A stretch of 64,000 nucleotides of DNA from Streptomyces sp. CBMA152. GTDB lineage: Bacteria > Actinomycetota > Actinomycetes > Streptomycetales > Streptomycetaceae. A program made the translations under genes and the position numbers. The DNA lies in assembly GCF_014596475.1 (NCBI RefSeq), contig NZ_MECJ01000012.1:1-64000 (forward strand). Direction: 5' to 3'. The notes under the pieces are model-generated. The model saw only the letters and a program-made list of their open reading frames with translations. It was not told the origin of the DNA and searched no databases. Below, piece after piece: positions 8,657 through 17,339 of the stretch; the first letter of the stretch is position 1, and the number at the start of each line of letters is the position of its first letter.

Positions 8657-9416
8657 CCAGGCAAAACCGCGCTGACCAGCGTGAATACGGGCGGTGCCAT
8701 TAGACGCGGGCTGCACTCTGCGACAACACCCACAATTCTTACCGAAGTTGGCGTAGCAGCAGGCCAGACCACCTGTCACCCCACCCGAAACCGCCCCGGA
8801 AAGTTCTCACTCAACCTGCAACACCCCAGCTCAACCCCACCCCTACACCCCAACCCACACCAGGGCCGAATATCGACGCCCGCGAAGAAGCCAAGAAGTG
8901 GTAGGGGCCTGCGGTCGTTGGCGGGAGGGCGCGGCGGGAGGCGGCGGGACTTCGACGGGGTACTCGTACCCGGACGCCCCAGGGCCACAGCAGCACCAGC
9001 CAGCCGTTGGCTTGTCAAAGGACTCCGAAGGGCACCGAAGGCGTCGCGTTCGCGGCGCTGGCACCGCTCCTGGGCGAGGACGGCTCGGCCGGTGGGCCAG
9101 TCGACGACTTCGAGGACCAGCCCGTGCAGCTCGCCGGGATCGCGGGCCCGCCGCCACCACGGTGCGCTCCCTGGTCCATGTGGCGTAGCGGCCGTGGTGG
9201 AGGGAGCTCGGGCCGTGTGACGGTGTGGGCACAGCGGGACGCACGGCAGTGCTCCGTTCTGCTGTGACACCGACTGTTCCGTCCGGGCCGCCACCGGTAC
9301 GGAGCGGTAGACCCGCCACCACGCCACGGCGTACTGCGGGCCGGGCGTCACCCCCCTTGGTACCTGGAACAGCCCCCGTACGGGGCGGGTCCGGGCCGTG
9401 TGAGAGGCAAGAACTG
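8657..9416. other. Gene-free stretch after the Tn7-like module
   Basis: No complete gene is supported. Just after tnsC there are two CTGACCAG copies and a short AT-richer patch (about 8730-8760) that could belong to an element end. On the minus strand around 9010-9170 a frame reading GELHGLVLEVVDWPTGRAVL looks like the tail of a real protein, but no plausible start or complete domain goes with it. The last 60 bases before 9417 hold the promoter and leader of the glycine-rich gene. Confidence 0.5.
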
Positions 9417-10394
9417 ATGGACCTTCATCCCCCCACCCCCGACACATCCGGCCGATACCCGGCCGGTCCGCCCGGGCGGCGCGTTGGCCGCAGCGCGGCA
9501 GCCCTGGCCGTACTGCTCACCGGCATCACCAGCCCGGCACTGGCCGCCCCTCCCCCACCGCCCCCCACCAGCCCCCAAGTCTTCACCAGCGGCACGTCCA
9601 CGTTCACCGTGCCCAAAGGCGTCAAATCCATCACCGTAGAGGCATGGGGGGCCGGCGGCGCAGGAGGAAACGGCGGCGTCGGCGGCAGCGGCGGACAAAC
9701 AGACAACGCCGGGGGTGGTGGTGGCGGGGGCGGCGGCGGGGGCGGCGGGGGCTCAGGCGGGTTCTACGTCAAATGCAACCTTCAGGGCGACACTCTGCCC
9801 GGCACCGTCTACACCGTGCAGATCGGCACCGGCGCCTCAGCTGGCATGACCGGCGGCGCAACGACGGTGACCGCCGCCGACACAAGCGGCGTCAAAGCCG
9901 ATGGCGGCAGAGGCGGCACAGCTGGCGCACACGGCGGAGACGGCAGAAACGGCGCCTTCCTCGACCCCGGTGCCGGAGGCAGCGGCGGAACCAAAGGCAC
10001 TGGTGGCAGCAGCGCAGGCCTCGGCGCGAACTGCAACAGCGACAACAACGGAAAAATCCTGGCCATCCGCGTAGCCAACGGCAGCGGCAGTAACGGCACA
10101 GACGGCACAGACGGCAGAGCCGGCACAGCCGGCGGCCTCCTCGGCGGTCCGGGCAACGGCGGCAACGGCGGCAACGGCGGCAAGGGCGGAGCTGGCGTCA
10201 ACGGCTACGGAGGCGGAGGCGGAGGAGGCGGAGGCGGCAGAGGCCTCCATGGCACCGGCTCACCCGGCGGCAGTAATGGCACGGGTGGATCCGGCGGCAC
10301 GGGCACCGACGGAGGCCAAAACGGCGCCACCACCACCAACAATGGTTCCGGCGCAGGCGGCGAAGGCACCGGCCGCGTCGTCATCAGCTGGTAA
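9417..10394 (+). CDS. Secreted glycine-rich protein
   Basis: The 325-residue product has a long actinobacterial signal peptide: Arg-rich n-region, hydrophobic LAVLLTGITSPALAA, probable cleavage after ALAA near residue 42. A beta segment FTVPKGVKSITVEAWGAGG follows; it is typical of a family of glycine-rich exported or wall-associated proteins. Most of the remainder is GG-x and GxG repeats, like PGRS proteins but without a PE domain. Only two cysteines are present in the mature part (FYVKCNLQ and GANCNSD), so one disulfide is possible. ATG 9417 is preceded by AGAGGCAAGA; longer upstream readings would place the signal peptide internally. The gene stands alone and ends just before a strong hairpin. 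Function unknown; a surface or matrix role is only a guess. Confidence 0.75.
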   Translation: MDLHPPTPDTSGRYPAGPPGRRVGRSAAALAVLLTGITSPALAAPPPPPPTSPQVFTSGTSTFTVPKGVKSITVEAWGAGGAGGNGGVGGSGGQTDNAGGGGGGGGGGGGGGSGGFYVKCNLQGDTLPGTVYTVQIGTGASAGMTGGATTVTAADTSGVKADGGRGGTAGAHGGDGRNGAFLDPGAGGSGGTKGTGGSSAGLGANCNSDNNGKILAIRVANGSGSNGTDGTDGRAGTAGGLLGGPGNGGNGGNGGKGGAGVNGYGGGGGGGGGGRGLHGTGSPGGSNGTGGSGGTGTDGGQNGATTTNNGSGAGGEGTGRVVISW

Positions 10395-10413
10395 CACCAC
10401 CAACCCAACGGCA

Positions 10414-10445
10414 GCGGGGCCGGGCAGCACACACCCGGGCCCCGC
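10414..10445 (+). terminator. Hairpin terminator after the glycine-rich gene
   Basis: Arms GCGGGGCCGGG (10414-10424) and CCCGGGCCCCGC (10434-10445) pair with one bulged base around a short A-rich loop, 20 bp after the stop at 10394. There is no T-run, as is common in Streptomyces. Confidence 0.6.
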
Positions 10446-10847
10446 CCCCGCCCTGGAATCGGTAACAAGCCCGGCGGCGCGGTCCGCGCTTGCACGGACC
10501 CAAGTCGCCGCAGGCGCCCGCGACTTCACCCGCAGGGCCCGCCAGGGCCCGGAGGGCGGCCCTCGGGGCGCCGTGTGGCACCCTGGGCCACCGCCACGGA
10601 AGAAAGGGCTTCTAGAGCCCGCTGAAAGGCTTGCTGCGCCCCGTCCGCAGCCGCTCCCCCGAGGGTGAGACCCGTCGGTAGGGTGGCGGGCCCCGGGGCG
10701 GGTGGCCGGTCAGTCGGCCGGTGACACGGAACTCCCGCCCCGGGTTCCAACTCTGGGGTGGCCCCGGACATGACGATGCCCCGGCACCACCGCCCGGCCG
10801 CGCCCGCTCCACTGCGCCCAACGGGCGGTGGACCCACCGACTCAGCG
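10446..10847. other. Convergent intergenic stretch without genes
   Basis: The space between the 3' ends of the glycine-rich gene and the RapZ/HIT gene is very GC-rich and full of short inverted repeats, for example GGGCCCGGAGGGCGGCCC-like sequence near 10540-10565. I see no convincing coding frame; open frames on both strands lack codon-position sense and ribosome binding sites. Confidence 0.5.
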
Positions 10848-11768
10848 TCAGAGCGACTGCCGCCAACTCAGCTGCTGGGCAAACACGTCGTCCTCTTCGG
10901 CGTAGTACGCCTCAGCCTCAGCCGTGATGCCTACACAGCGGCACCGCTCCGAAGGGGAGTCGAGAGCGGGGCACTCCTCGTAATGCCCCTCGGGGTTGCT
11001 GCGGGCGGTCTGCTGCGGAGTCCACGGCAACGGCAACCCGTCGCCCGCAGCACGCGGAACGAGATGGACGTGAAGGTGCTGGACGCTTTGGGTCGCCGTG
11101 GCTCCGACGCTGGTGATCAAGTTCAGGTCGCAGCTGAGTTCGGCGCCCAGTTCGGCGGCGCGCGCCATCGTCCACGCGGTCACGGCCGGGTCGACGACCG
11201 CGGTCTCGACGTGGCGGCGCGGGATGACCAGGGTGTGCCCGGCGGTCACCCCGCCGCGCGGCACGATGGCGATCGCGTCGTCCCACTCACGCACCAGGGT
11301 GGCGGGCTCGGTGCCCGCGATGATCCGGCAGAACACACACGACTCGCCCACGGTGGGGTCGCGGTGGACCAGCGGACGGCCGATATGCCGGTGTACGACC
11401 TCGACGTCCACACCGTGGTCGCGAAGCCACGAAGCGACGGCTTCAGCGACGGCCGGGGCGCGGTGCCTGCCATACCAACAGTGCACGTCCAGGCGGACCG
11501 GCCCGCCGTCGCCACGACCCTCGCGCACGGCCAGGACGTCGCGGCCGGCACCCTCGATCAGACCAGCAGCCCCGGGCGTCGCGAGGACGTGGTCGCGTAC
11601 AGCCGGATCGAGTCCGGTCAGCGGGACCAGGCCCTGGGTGATGGCGTGCGCGGCCGGGTCCCACAACGTGCCGGACACATCGAGCTTGACCACCGGCCCG
11701 TCATGACGCGGCGGGTCATTCCAGCGGGCACCGTACGAGGTCACGACGACGTGGGGCGTTGCGAGCAT
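10848..11768 (-). CDS. RapZ C-terminal-like domain fused to a HIT-family hydrolase
   Basis: The 306-residue product joins two domains. Residues 1-135 match the C-terminal domain of RapZ/YvcJ: WDPAAHAITQGLVPLTGLD corresponds to the RapZ LRPLTGLD region, and HCWYGRHRAPAVAEAV to the CTGGKHRSVYIAEQL anion-binding loop, followed by a RHR-like VVHRHIG. Residues about 142-245 are a HIT domain, opening with CVFCRIIAGTEPA and ending with the catalytic histidine triad HLHVHLV (231-237); HIT proteins hydrolyse nucleoside phosphate conjugates. The C terminus has a Cys cluster (CPALDSPSERCRC). ATG 11768 has AAGGAG nine bases upstream; an upstream in-frame start at 11822 lacks one. RapZ proteins bind small RNA or amino-sugar signals, so the fusion could sense one ligand and hydrolyse another. 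That is inference. Confidence 0.8.
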   Translation of the reverse strand: MLATPHVVVTSYGARWNDPPRHDGPVVKLDVSGTLWDPAAHAITQGLVPLTGLDPAVRDHVLATPGAAGLIEGAGRDVLAVREGRGDGGPVRLDVHCWYGRHRAPAVAEAVASWLRDHGVDVEVVHRHIGRPLVHRDPTVGESCVFCRIIAGTEPATLVREWDDAIAIVPRGGVTAGHTLVIPRRHVETAVVDPAVTAWTMARAAELGAELSCDLNLITSVGATATQSVQHLHVHLVPRAAGDGLPLPWTPQQTARSNPEGHYEECPALDSPSERCRCVGITAEAEAYYAEEDDVFAQQLSWRQSL

Positions 11769-11963
11769 GGCGGGGGCTCTCCTTGGTCGTCTGATAGGCG
11801 GTGCCTTCACCATCCCTGCCACCGGGGCACTGCGGCAGGGGGTTGGCGAAGTTTCCCTTTTCCTCTTTTCCGGCGTCCTGTGTCACCGGCCCCGGCCCCA
11901 GGCAGTGCCTGCCTGACCGCTCGTACGCCATCGGGGCTGTACGCGCGCCGACCCGCCACGGTC

Positions 11964-12450
11964 CTACTGCGCGACGCCGGATGAGCCGGTGCGCGCCGCG
12001 ACCAGGTGGAGGACAGCGACGAGCGTCCCCGAGCTGGAGATCAGCCCGCTCTCGACCAGACTGTTGATCCGATCCAGCGGACCCATGCGGAGCGGTGACC
12101 CTCGTCGCGCTCGGACGGCTCACCGACCTTCGTCACGCCACGAGCAACGAAGACGTGGTGCGGGCTGTCGACGGTCCCCGTCATCGGCTGGTAAGTCACG
12201 ACGTGATCCAGGGACCCGGAGATCTCGTAGCCGGTCTCCTCGACCACCTCACGAGCAACCGTTGCCGCCGGCTCCTCGCCGTCTTCGACGACCCCACCGG
12301 GAAGCTCCCAGCCCCAGGTATCGGAGACGAACCGGTGCCGCCACATCATGAACACCCGGTCCCGGCCGTCGACCATGGCCACGATCGCGGCCGGGGGCAG
12401 GGCTACCTTGTGGTGCTCGAACCGGCTGCCGTCAGGGGTTTCGATGTCTG
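11964..12450 (-). pseudogene. Frameshifted Nudix hydrolase
   Basis: The central frame has an intact Nudix box (GVVEDGEEPAATVAREVVEE, ending ETGY) in the ADP-ribose pyrophosphatase-like arrangement, preceded by FEHHKVALPPAAIVAMVDG and VSDTWGWELPGG. After SAWV near 12090 the frame runs into a false end, while the +1 frame continues with a typical family tail, PLDRINSLVESGLISSSGT and TLVAVLHLV, to a stop at 11964-11966. Restoring one base rejoins them. The 5' side has no good start and meets a stop near 12510. The gene is next to the RapZ/HIT fusion on the same strand. It is either truly decayed or contains a sequencing indel plus a lost start. Confidence 0.7.
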
Positions 12451-12459
12451 CAGCGCTGC

Positions 12460-12609
12460 CTGTACTACTTCCCGAGGATCGAAGGCGGCCTGGCCCCCAC
12501 CAGCATCAACGGGACCTCCTCGTCCACCTGGCATAAGACACGCGAGGCCGCGTGGTTGACCGGACAGAAGGTCTGCCTGCTCCCGACGTTGAAGATCACT
12601 GTCTTCTAG
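12460..12609 (+). pseudogene. C-terminal remnant of an unidentified protein
   Basis: A plus-strand frame reads YYFPRIEGGLAPTSINGTSS, then TWHKTREAAWLTG and a Val-Phe end at TAG 12607-12609. It has the composition of a genuine protein C terminus, but there is no start or recognised domain upstream, where it runs into the Nudix remnant. I do not recognise the family. It is probably a fragment left by recombination. Confidence 0.35.
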
Positions 12610-12617
12610 GGCGGGCG

Positions 12618-12668
12618 TCAGGGCGCAGGCGGGAGTTCACCCGCAGCACGCGGAACGAGATGGATGTG
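12618..12668 (-). pseudogene. Remnant of a second HIT gene
   Basis: About 16 residues on the minus strand, HIHLVPRAAGELPPAP, match the end of a HIT domain. The DNA closely repeats the HIT motif of the intact RapZ/HIT gene near 11050-11075 (CGCAGCACGCGGAACGAGAT in plus orientation). Upstream on this strand the similarity stops abruptly at about 12668, marking a recombination breakpoint. Confidence 0.55.
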
Positions 12669-12915
12669 TTTCCTCTTTGCCGGGCCGATCGACGGAGCCT
12701 CGACACCGGTCTCGTGGCCCGCGTCGGCCGCGTGGTGATCCGTCTCGCCGAGCGAGCGGACGGGGCGCCGTACGACGTCGTACGGGCCCGGTCGCGGCGC
12801 ACCGGTGAGGTGGTCGGCGACATCACCGACGACGCGGCGTAGGCGCGCCGCGTTCCCGGACGGGTGATCGTGCCCGACACCCGTGACCGTCTGGGGCGCG
12901 GCCGGTTGGCCAGGC

Positions 12916-13283
12916 ATGAAACGCACAGTGATCGCCGCCGTGGCGGCGTCCCTCCTGGTCGGCGCAGCAGCTGTTCCGGCGTCACCCGACGCCCGGGTCC
13001 GCGCGGGGGATGTGACCCTGTGGGTACGCAGCGCGGGGACGCTGGTGGAGAGTGCCGGCGGGTCGATCACGGGCCACCAGGACGGGGTCAAAGCGGCGCT
13101 GATCGCCCGCTCGCCGAACGGTCACTGGTACACGGTCACGCCGTGGCGCCCGGTGAGCTGGTCGCGCTCGTGGGGGATGACGGTCCACTGGACGCTCCAC
13201 CGGCGCACTTCACCGACGGGACGCGCCTGTGCCTGGAAGCCAACGACACCTCGGACCAGCCCTGCTGTGACTGGGCGAGGTAG
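12916..13283 (+). pseudogene. Small secreted protein, apparently frameshifted
   Basis: ATG 12916 opens a classic signal peptide (MKRTVIAAVAASLLVGAAAV) followed by a plausible mature region (GDVTLWVRSAGTLVESAGGS). After ARSPNGHWYTVTP near 13140 the frame becomes Arg/Trp-rich nonsense, while the next frame continues sensibly as APGELVALVGDDGPLDAPP and ends CLEANDTSDQPCCDWAR at 13283. One base change would rejoin the two parts into a protein of about 122 residues. No family is recognised. The 3' end overlaps the IS-end-like repeats that follow. Confidence 0.45.
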
Positions 13284-13509
13284 TCGTCACCAGGCGCGCA
13301 CCGCGACCTGCGTGTTCGGCTCGCCTTGAGCGCGCTATCTGTCACCAGTTGGGCGAGATAGTTGTCACCTGCCTCGCCTTGTCGCGGTTGTTGTCACCAC
13401 CGCCGGGAGCGAACCGGCTGCTCAGAGCGGGTGCGCGTGTCCCGCTCGCCGTCGAGAGGGTCGTGGTGACAGTTCGCGCGACCAGATGACAGGTACCTCG
13501 CCCAGTCAC
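13267..13509. repeat. Inverted IS-end-like repeats
   Basis: TGTGACTGGGCGAGGTA at 13267-13283 recurs inverted at 13493-13509. Between them lie degenerate copies of a unit like GGGCGAGATAGTTGTCACC (about 13347) and several GTGACA/TGTCAC boxes. Repeated boxes of this sort are usual at ends of some actinobacterial insertion sequences. No transposase lies inside the 243 bp, so this is a solo or collapsed end, or a small non-autonomous element. Confidence 0.5.
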
Positions 13510-13930
13510 ACTTCGAAGAGATCAAGGCCCTCGGGTTCACCGGTTGTCTGAACCTGCTGCACAAGTACATCAACCAGGGCCGCGCGGACGCCGACCGCAG
13601 CCATATCTCCCCGCGCCGGCTCGCCCGGATGCTGCTGACCAGGCCGGACAACCTCAAGGCCGAACAGCACGCGCTCCTGGACAACCTCACCGCTGCCTGC
13701 CCCGAGATGACCCAACTGGCCACCGGCATCCGAGACTTCGCCCCGCTCCTTGCGCCTCACGCCGACAACGCCGACGCCCTCACGCACTGGATCACTCAGG
13801 TCCGCGGCGCCGACCTGCCCCACATGCACGCCTTCACCAGAGGACTGGAACGCGACCGCGACGCCGAGAACGCCGCGCTCACGCTCCGCTTGACACACCC
13901 TGTCACGGGGCACTCCCGACGAACCCCGCC
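13503..13930 (+). pseudogene. ISL3-family transposase remnant
   Basis: A frame beginning without a start codon reads HFEEIKALGFTGCLNLLHKY and continues through SHISPRRLARMLLTRPDNLK, CPEMTQLATGIRDFAPLL and HAFTRGLERDRDAENAALTL. This is the middle and late part of ISL3-type transposases. The N-terminal zinc-binding/DDE part and the usual final NGVTEG-containing segment are both missing. The fragment starts at the inverted IS-end repeat and ends at the 3' border of the phospholipase D gene, so this insertion may have trimmed that gene's end. Confidence 0.7.
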
Positions 13931-13931
13931 A

Positions 13932-15842
13932 TCACACGAGCTTGCAAAGGCCCCTGGGAGCCAGGTCACGAGTACACCAGCATTTGTCCGGTCCCCCACA
14001 ACACGAACCGGGCCTTCCACCGGACAGGGCATGCCTGCTCGCATATCTCCACAGCGGATTCCAATAGTTCTCGAGCAGGTCGGCCACCGCTTCTTCGCCC
14101 TCGATGACGTAGTTGAATTCCGATAGGAACCCTGGGTACAGGTTGTCCGACCCGACCACGTACACCTCGTCGTCGATCACCATCAGCTTCGCGTGATTTC
14201 CGGGTGCCGAGGGAACCGTCGTGGATGTCAATCTCAATTTAAGAAGGTCAAATTCAAAACCCTTCCCTTTCTGCGCGGCCTCATAGGCATCGCCGATCAC
14301 GCCCTCCTTCGGGCGCCGCTCGCTCAGTGGCGGCTGCTTGAGCGTGGCGGTAAAACCCGCCGTGGGGAGATGCGGCCACTTGTAGGTCTTGCCCTCGACG
14401 GTGTTTCGGGATGGGACATCCGTGTAGTAGAACGGGGCAATGAACAGTCGGCTCAAAGCTTCAAGTCGCCTGTCCTGGTCAGGATGCTCGTCGTCGGTCT
14501 CCGCGTCGTGCAGCATGTAGTAGCGCATCAGTGAGAATGTGCGGACCGCGCCGGATCCGAACGAATACTGGTCTCCCCCCGCACCCGCCCCGGCATCTAG
14601 TGGTGACACCACCACCTGCACGGTCAAATCCTTCTTTTCCAGCAACGCCTTCAGGATCGAGTGGCAAACGACGTGGTCCTTCCAATTCTTCTTCCACGCG
14701 CTGATGAGGTCCATCTGCGACATCTTGATAGTGCGCTCCGCGCCCAGGATGAGGTCTTCCTTCATTTTCCCGGAGTCGTCCTCGTACCCCCCTTTTTCTG
14801 TCTTGGACCAGTACTTACCCACCGACCCGTATCTGGTGGCGAGCTTATATTCGCCGAGCGCGTCGTATCCCGCGAACGTCTGTCGCACGGGGAAGACGTC
14901 TGTGTCGAGGTCGCCGTCGAGCACCTGGTACTGGTCGCGGGGCACCGGGCTCGGTGAACCAGCCGACACCGCAGGGGCGACGCCTTGGTGCAATTCCACA
15001 ATCTCTTGCTGACTTTTACGGACGTTCTCGATTGTATTCGGCGATTTGAGCGGGTTGGTGGGCCGGGTCTGGGTGTTGGTATGATCCTCCCATTTCGGTT
15101 TCGTGCTTTTGAGTGCCTCGAGTCGCTCGACGGCCAGCAGGTCTTTTCCGCAAGCCCACATCTTATCCAAATAGGTGTGCGCGTCCGCCGCTGCTGGCCC
15201 ATGGACCACGACCGACAGGTCGTGCACGGGCGGATAGCTCAGGAACAGGTCCATGTTCAGGTTGTGCCCGCCGGCCAGTACCTCCGTGGCGTCGGCGACA
15301 ATGATCTTCGAGTGGTTCCAGGTCATCCTCTCGTCGGGTGCTTCTACAATGTCCCCGAAGAGTTTCCAGTTGATGGCAGCCGCTATTCCGCCCGCCACCT
15401 GGTAGTAACGCCCCAACCAGATTTCTGGGAGGTGCGTCCAGTGTTTTCTCCGCTCTAGGACCATGCGGATGACAGCCTGCTTCAACAGCGTGTAGTTCTC
15501 AGGGGTGCCGTATTCTTTAAGCGCCGTTGGCGTCTGGCCGAACAGGAACCGGAACTGTGTGGGCGCGGGCCGGAGGATCTTCTGGCTCAGCGCGGTGTCC
15601 ATGGCACCGAGAATGATGCCGGCCCAAGCCGGATCCGGGGCGTTGAGAGACGCTATGTCGCAGCGATACCGAGATTTTTGGACGACCTCCTCCAATGCCC
15701 GCTGGAACTCGCCCTGCCGGGCCCACGACTGCTGCATGATCGCCGGGCCGAACGGCCTTCCCCAGACCCGCGGCGTGTCCATGAGCCGGATATAGTTAGG
15801 GGCTTCGTTGGGCAGATGTTTGACTTTGACGCTTTCATCCAT
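13932..15842 (-). CDS. Phospholipase D-fold protein with two HKD motifs
   Basis: The 636-residue product carries two HxK(x4)D catalytic motifs: NHSKIIVAD (H177, K179, D184) followed by GGHNLN, and NHAKLMVIDDE (H550, K552, D557) followed by GSDN. It should be a phosphodiesterase of the PLD superfamily, most likely acting on phospholipids. There is no signal peptide or membrane segment. ATG 15842 is preceded by AGGGGAGACAAGCC. The last 40 residues are Cys-rich and run into an ISL3 remnant, so the native C terminus may be altered. It lies on the same strand as a GHSRG hydrolase gene 1.5 kb upstream, separated only by IS debris. The DNA looks less GC-rich than its neighbours, suggesting transfer. 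A lipase effector or toxin role is inference. Confidence 0.75.
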   Translation of the reverse strand: MDESVKVKHLPNEAPNYIRLMDTPRVWGRPFGPAIMQQSWARQGEFQRALEEVVQKSRYRCDIASLNAPDPAWAGIILGAMDTALSQKILRPAPTQFRFLFGQTPTALKEYGTPENYTLLKQAVIRMVLERRKHWTHLPEIWLGRYYQVAGGIAAAINWKLFGDIVEAPDERMTWNHSKIIVADATEVLAGGHNLNMDLFLSYPPVHDLSVVVHGPAAADAHTYLDKMWACGKDLLAVERLEALKSTKPKWEDHTNTQTRPTNPLKSPNTIENVRKSQQEIVELHQGVAPAVSAGSPSPVPRDQYQVLDGDLDTDVFPVRQTFAGYDALGEYKLATRYGSVGKYWSKTEKGGYEDDSGKMKEDLILGAERTIKMSQMDLISAWKKNWKDHVVCHSILKALLEKKDLTVQVVVSPLDAGAGAGGDQYSFGSGAVRTFSLMRYYMLHDAETDDEHPDQDRRLEALSRLFIAPFYYTDVPSRNTVEGKTYKWPHLPTAGFTATLKQPPLSERRPKEGVIGDAYEAAQKGKGFEFDLLKLRLTSTTVPSAPGNHAKLMVIDDEVYVVGSDNLYPGFLSEFNYVIEGEEAVADLLENYWNPLWRYASRHALSGGRPGSCCGGPDKCWCTRDLAPRGLCKLV

Positions 15843-15859
15843 GGCTTGTCTCCCCTAGC

Positions 15860-16290
15860 GTTTCGAGTCTGAAGTAGGTTTACGTCTGGTGTCGGAGGGA
15901 ATCGGGTCATGCTTTTGGCGTTGGTGCTTCGTGCTGGTGCGAGCTGTGGGGCCGTGGTCGCGGTGCGGGCGCCGGTCGAGACGGTGTGTCCGAGCGCGGC
16001 GAGTACGGGGGTGGCCTCCCGGAGGGTCGCGCCGATCCTGCTCTTGGGCAGGCCGGTTGCCTCGGCGAGCGGTGCCTGGTCCATGGACCAGCACTTCTTG
16101 AGGAGGAAGACGACGAGTTGGTCGGCGGCGGAGAGCCGTCTGCCGCCGGCTCCGGGGCCTGCGCCGGGGCGCTTGCCAGGCAGGAAGGTCGGCGGGTGCT
16201 CGGTGCACCAGGCTTGGTAGCGGGCAGTGAGCTCGTCGAAGGCGGCAGGCTCGAGTCCGGTGAGGCTGGGGTGACGCAGCGGGCTGTCCG
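15860..16290 (-). pseudogene. Transposase N-terminal remnant
   Basis: The minus-strand frame reads HPSLTGLEPAAFDELTARYQ, then RRLSAADQLVVFLLKKCWSM and APLAEATGLPKSRIGATLRE. This is the N-terminal helix-turn-helix part of a DDE transposase of a kind common in Streptomyces. The catalytic part is missing and the frame fades into the 5' leader of the phospholipase D gene. It is one of three different IS pieces packed between the two lipolytic genes. Confidence 0.6.
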
Positions 16291-16430
16291 TCCACTCCGA
16301 GCTCGACGCCGGCGCCTACCCCACCGGCGTCACCGTCCCCGACAGCGTCATGGAGCGTCTGCCGCGGACGCCGCACGAGTGGCATGGCACGTGGAACTAC
16401 ACACTGCGCCCCGAACCCCTTGCCCCTGAA
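16287..16430 (+). pseudogene. ISAzo13-type transposase C-terminal remnant
   Basis: A short plus-strand frame reads DAGAYPTGVTVPDSVMERLP and then HEWHGTWNYTLRPEP. This YPTG...FHG-WNYT pattern is the usual C terminus of ISAzo13-family transposases. Nothing else of that transposase is present upstream. Confidence 0.6.
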
Positions 16431-16596
16431 CCACCCCCGCCCAGTGCCGAGTTCGGGCGTTTCCCGGCCTGTGACAAGTTGCCTGCCTGGCTGCGTGTCG
16501 TGGTCGCTCCGATGGGTGCTGACGACGACTTCGTGGCCAGGGCCTGCCCGGCGGATCTTGCAACTGGCCATGCCCCGGCTCGCTGGCATGTGCATG

Positions 16597-17330
16597 GGGC
16601 GGGGAGATCTTACGAATGATGAGTGGGTCCGGCTGAAGCCGCGTCTGCCGGAGTCTGGGCAGCGTGGCGGGCGTTGAGCCAGCCATCGCAGGATCATCAA
16701 CGAGATCCTGTACCGGAATCGGACCGGGGCGCCGTGGCGGGATCTGCCTGCTCGCTTCGGCAAGTGGAAGACCGTCTATGAGCACCATAGACGCTGGCCG
16801 GCGGACGGCACCTGGGACCAGACCTTCGCGGCCGTCCTGGTCGACGCCGACGCGGAGGGCCGTATCGACTGGTCGATGGTCAGCCGCTGGGGCTCGAAGG
16901 CGCGGCCGCGAGTGCCGGGACAAGACGCACGCCCCGCCAGCGCCGCCCCGACGAGGGACTCGGACGGCTCCCGGGGCGGCCTGACCTACACAATCCACCT
17001 CGCCGGTGAGGGCGGACGCCGCCCGCCGGCCCTGCCCATCGCGCCGGGCCAACGGGGTGGCGCCCCGCAGTTCATCCCGGTCATGGACCGCACCCGTGTC
17101 GGCCGGCCCGGCGGCGGACACCCCCGCACCCGACCGGACCACGTCAGCGGCGACAAGGCGTATCCCTCCTGCCGCAACCGCCCTGCGACGACGCCAGATC
17201 AAGCACACCATCCCCGAACCGAGGAACCAGCGGGCAAACCGCCAAGCGCACGGCAGCAAGGGCGATCGGCTCACTGGTTTCGGCAAGACGATCTACAAGC
17301 GCAGGTCCGCCCATGATCCGCCGGACAGGC
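16597..17330 (+). pseudogene. IS5-family transposase, heavily decayed
   Basis: The start region reads DLTNDEWVRLKPRLPESGQ, followed in another frame by RRIINEILYRNRTGAPWRDL and KWKTVYEHHRRWPADGTWDQ. Later frames give SGDKAYPS and other IS5 landmarks, so at least three frame changes break the gene. The N-terminal DUF4096-like and DDE parts of a two-frame IS5 element can still be followed. It ends about 10 bp before the 3' end of the GHSRG hydrolase gene. Confidence 0.75.
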
Positions 17331-17339
17331 CCACAGGCC

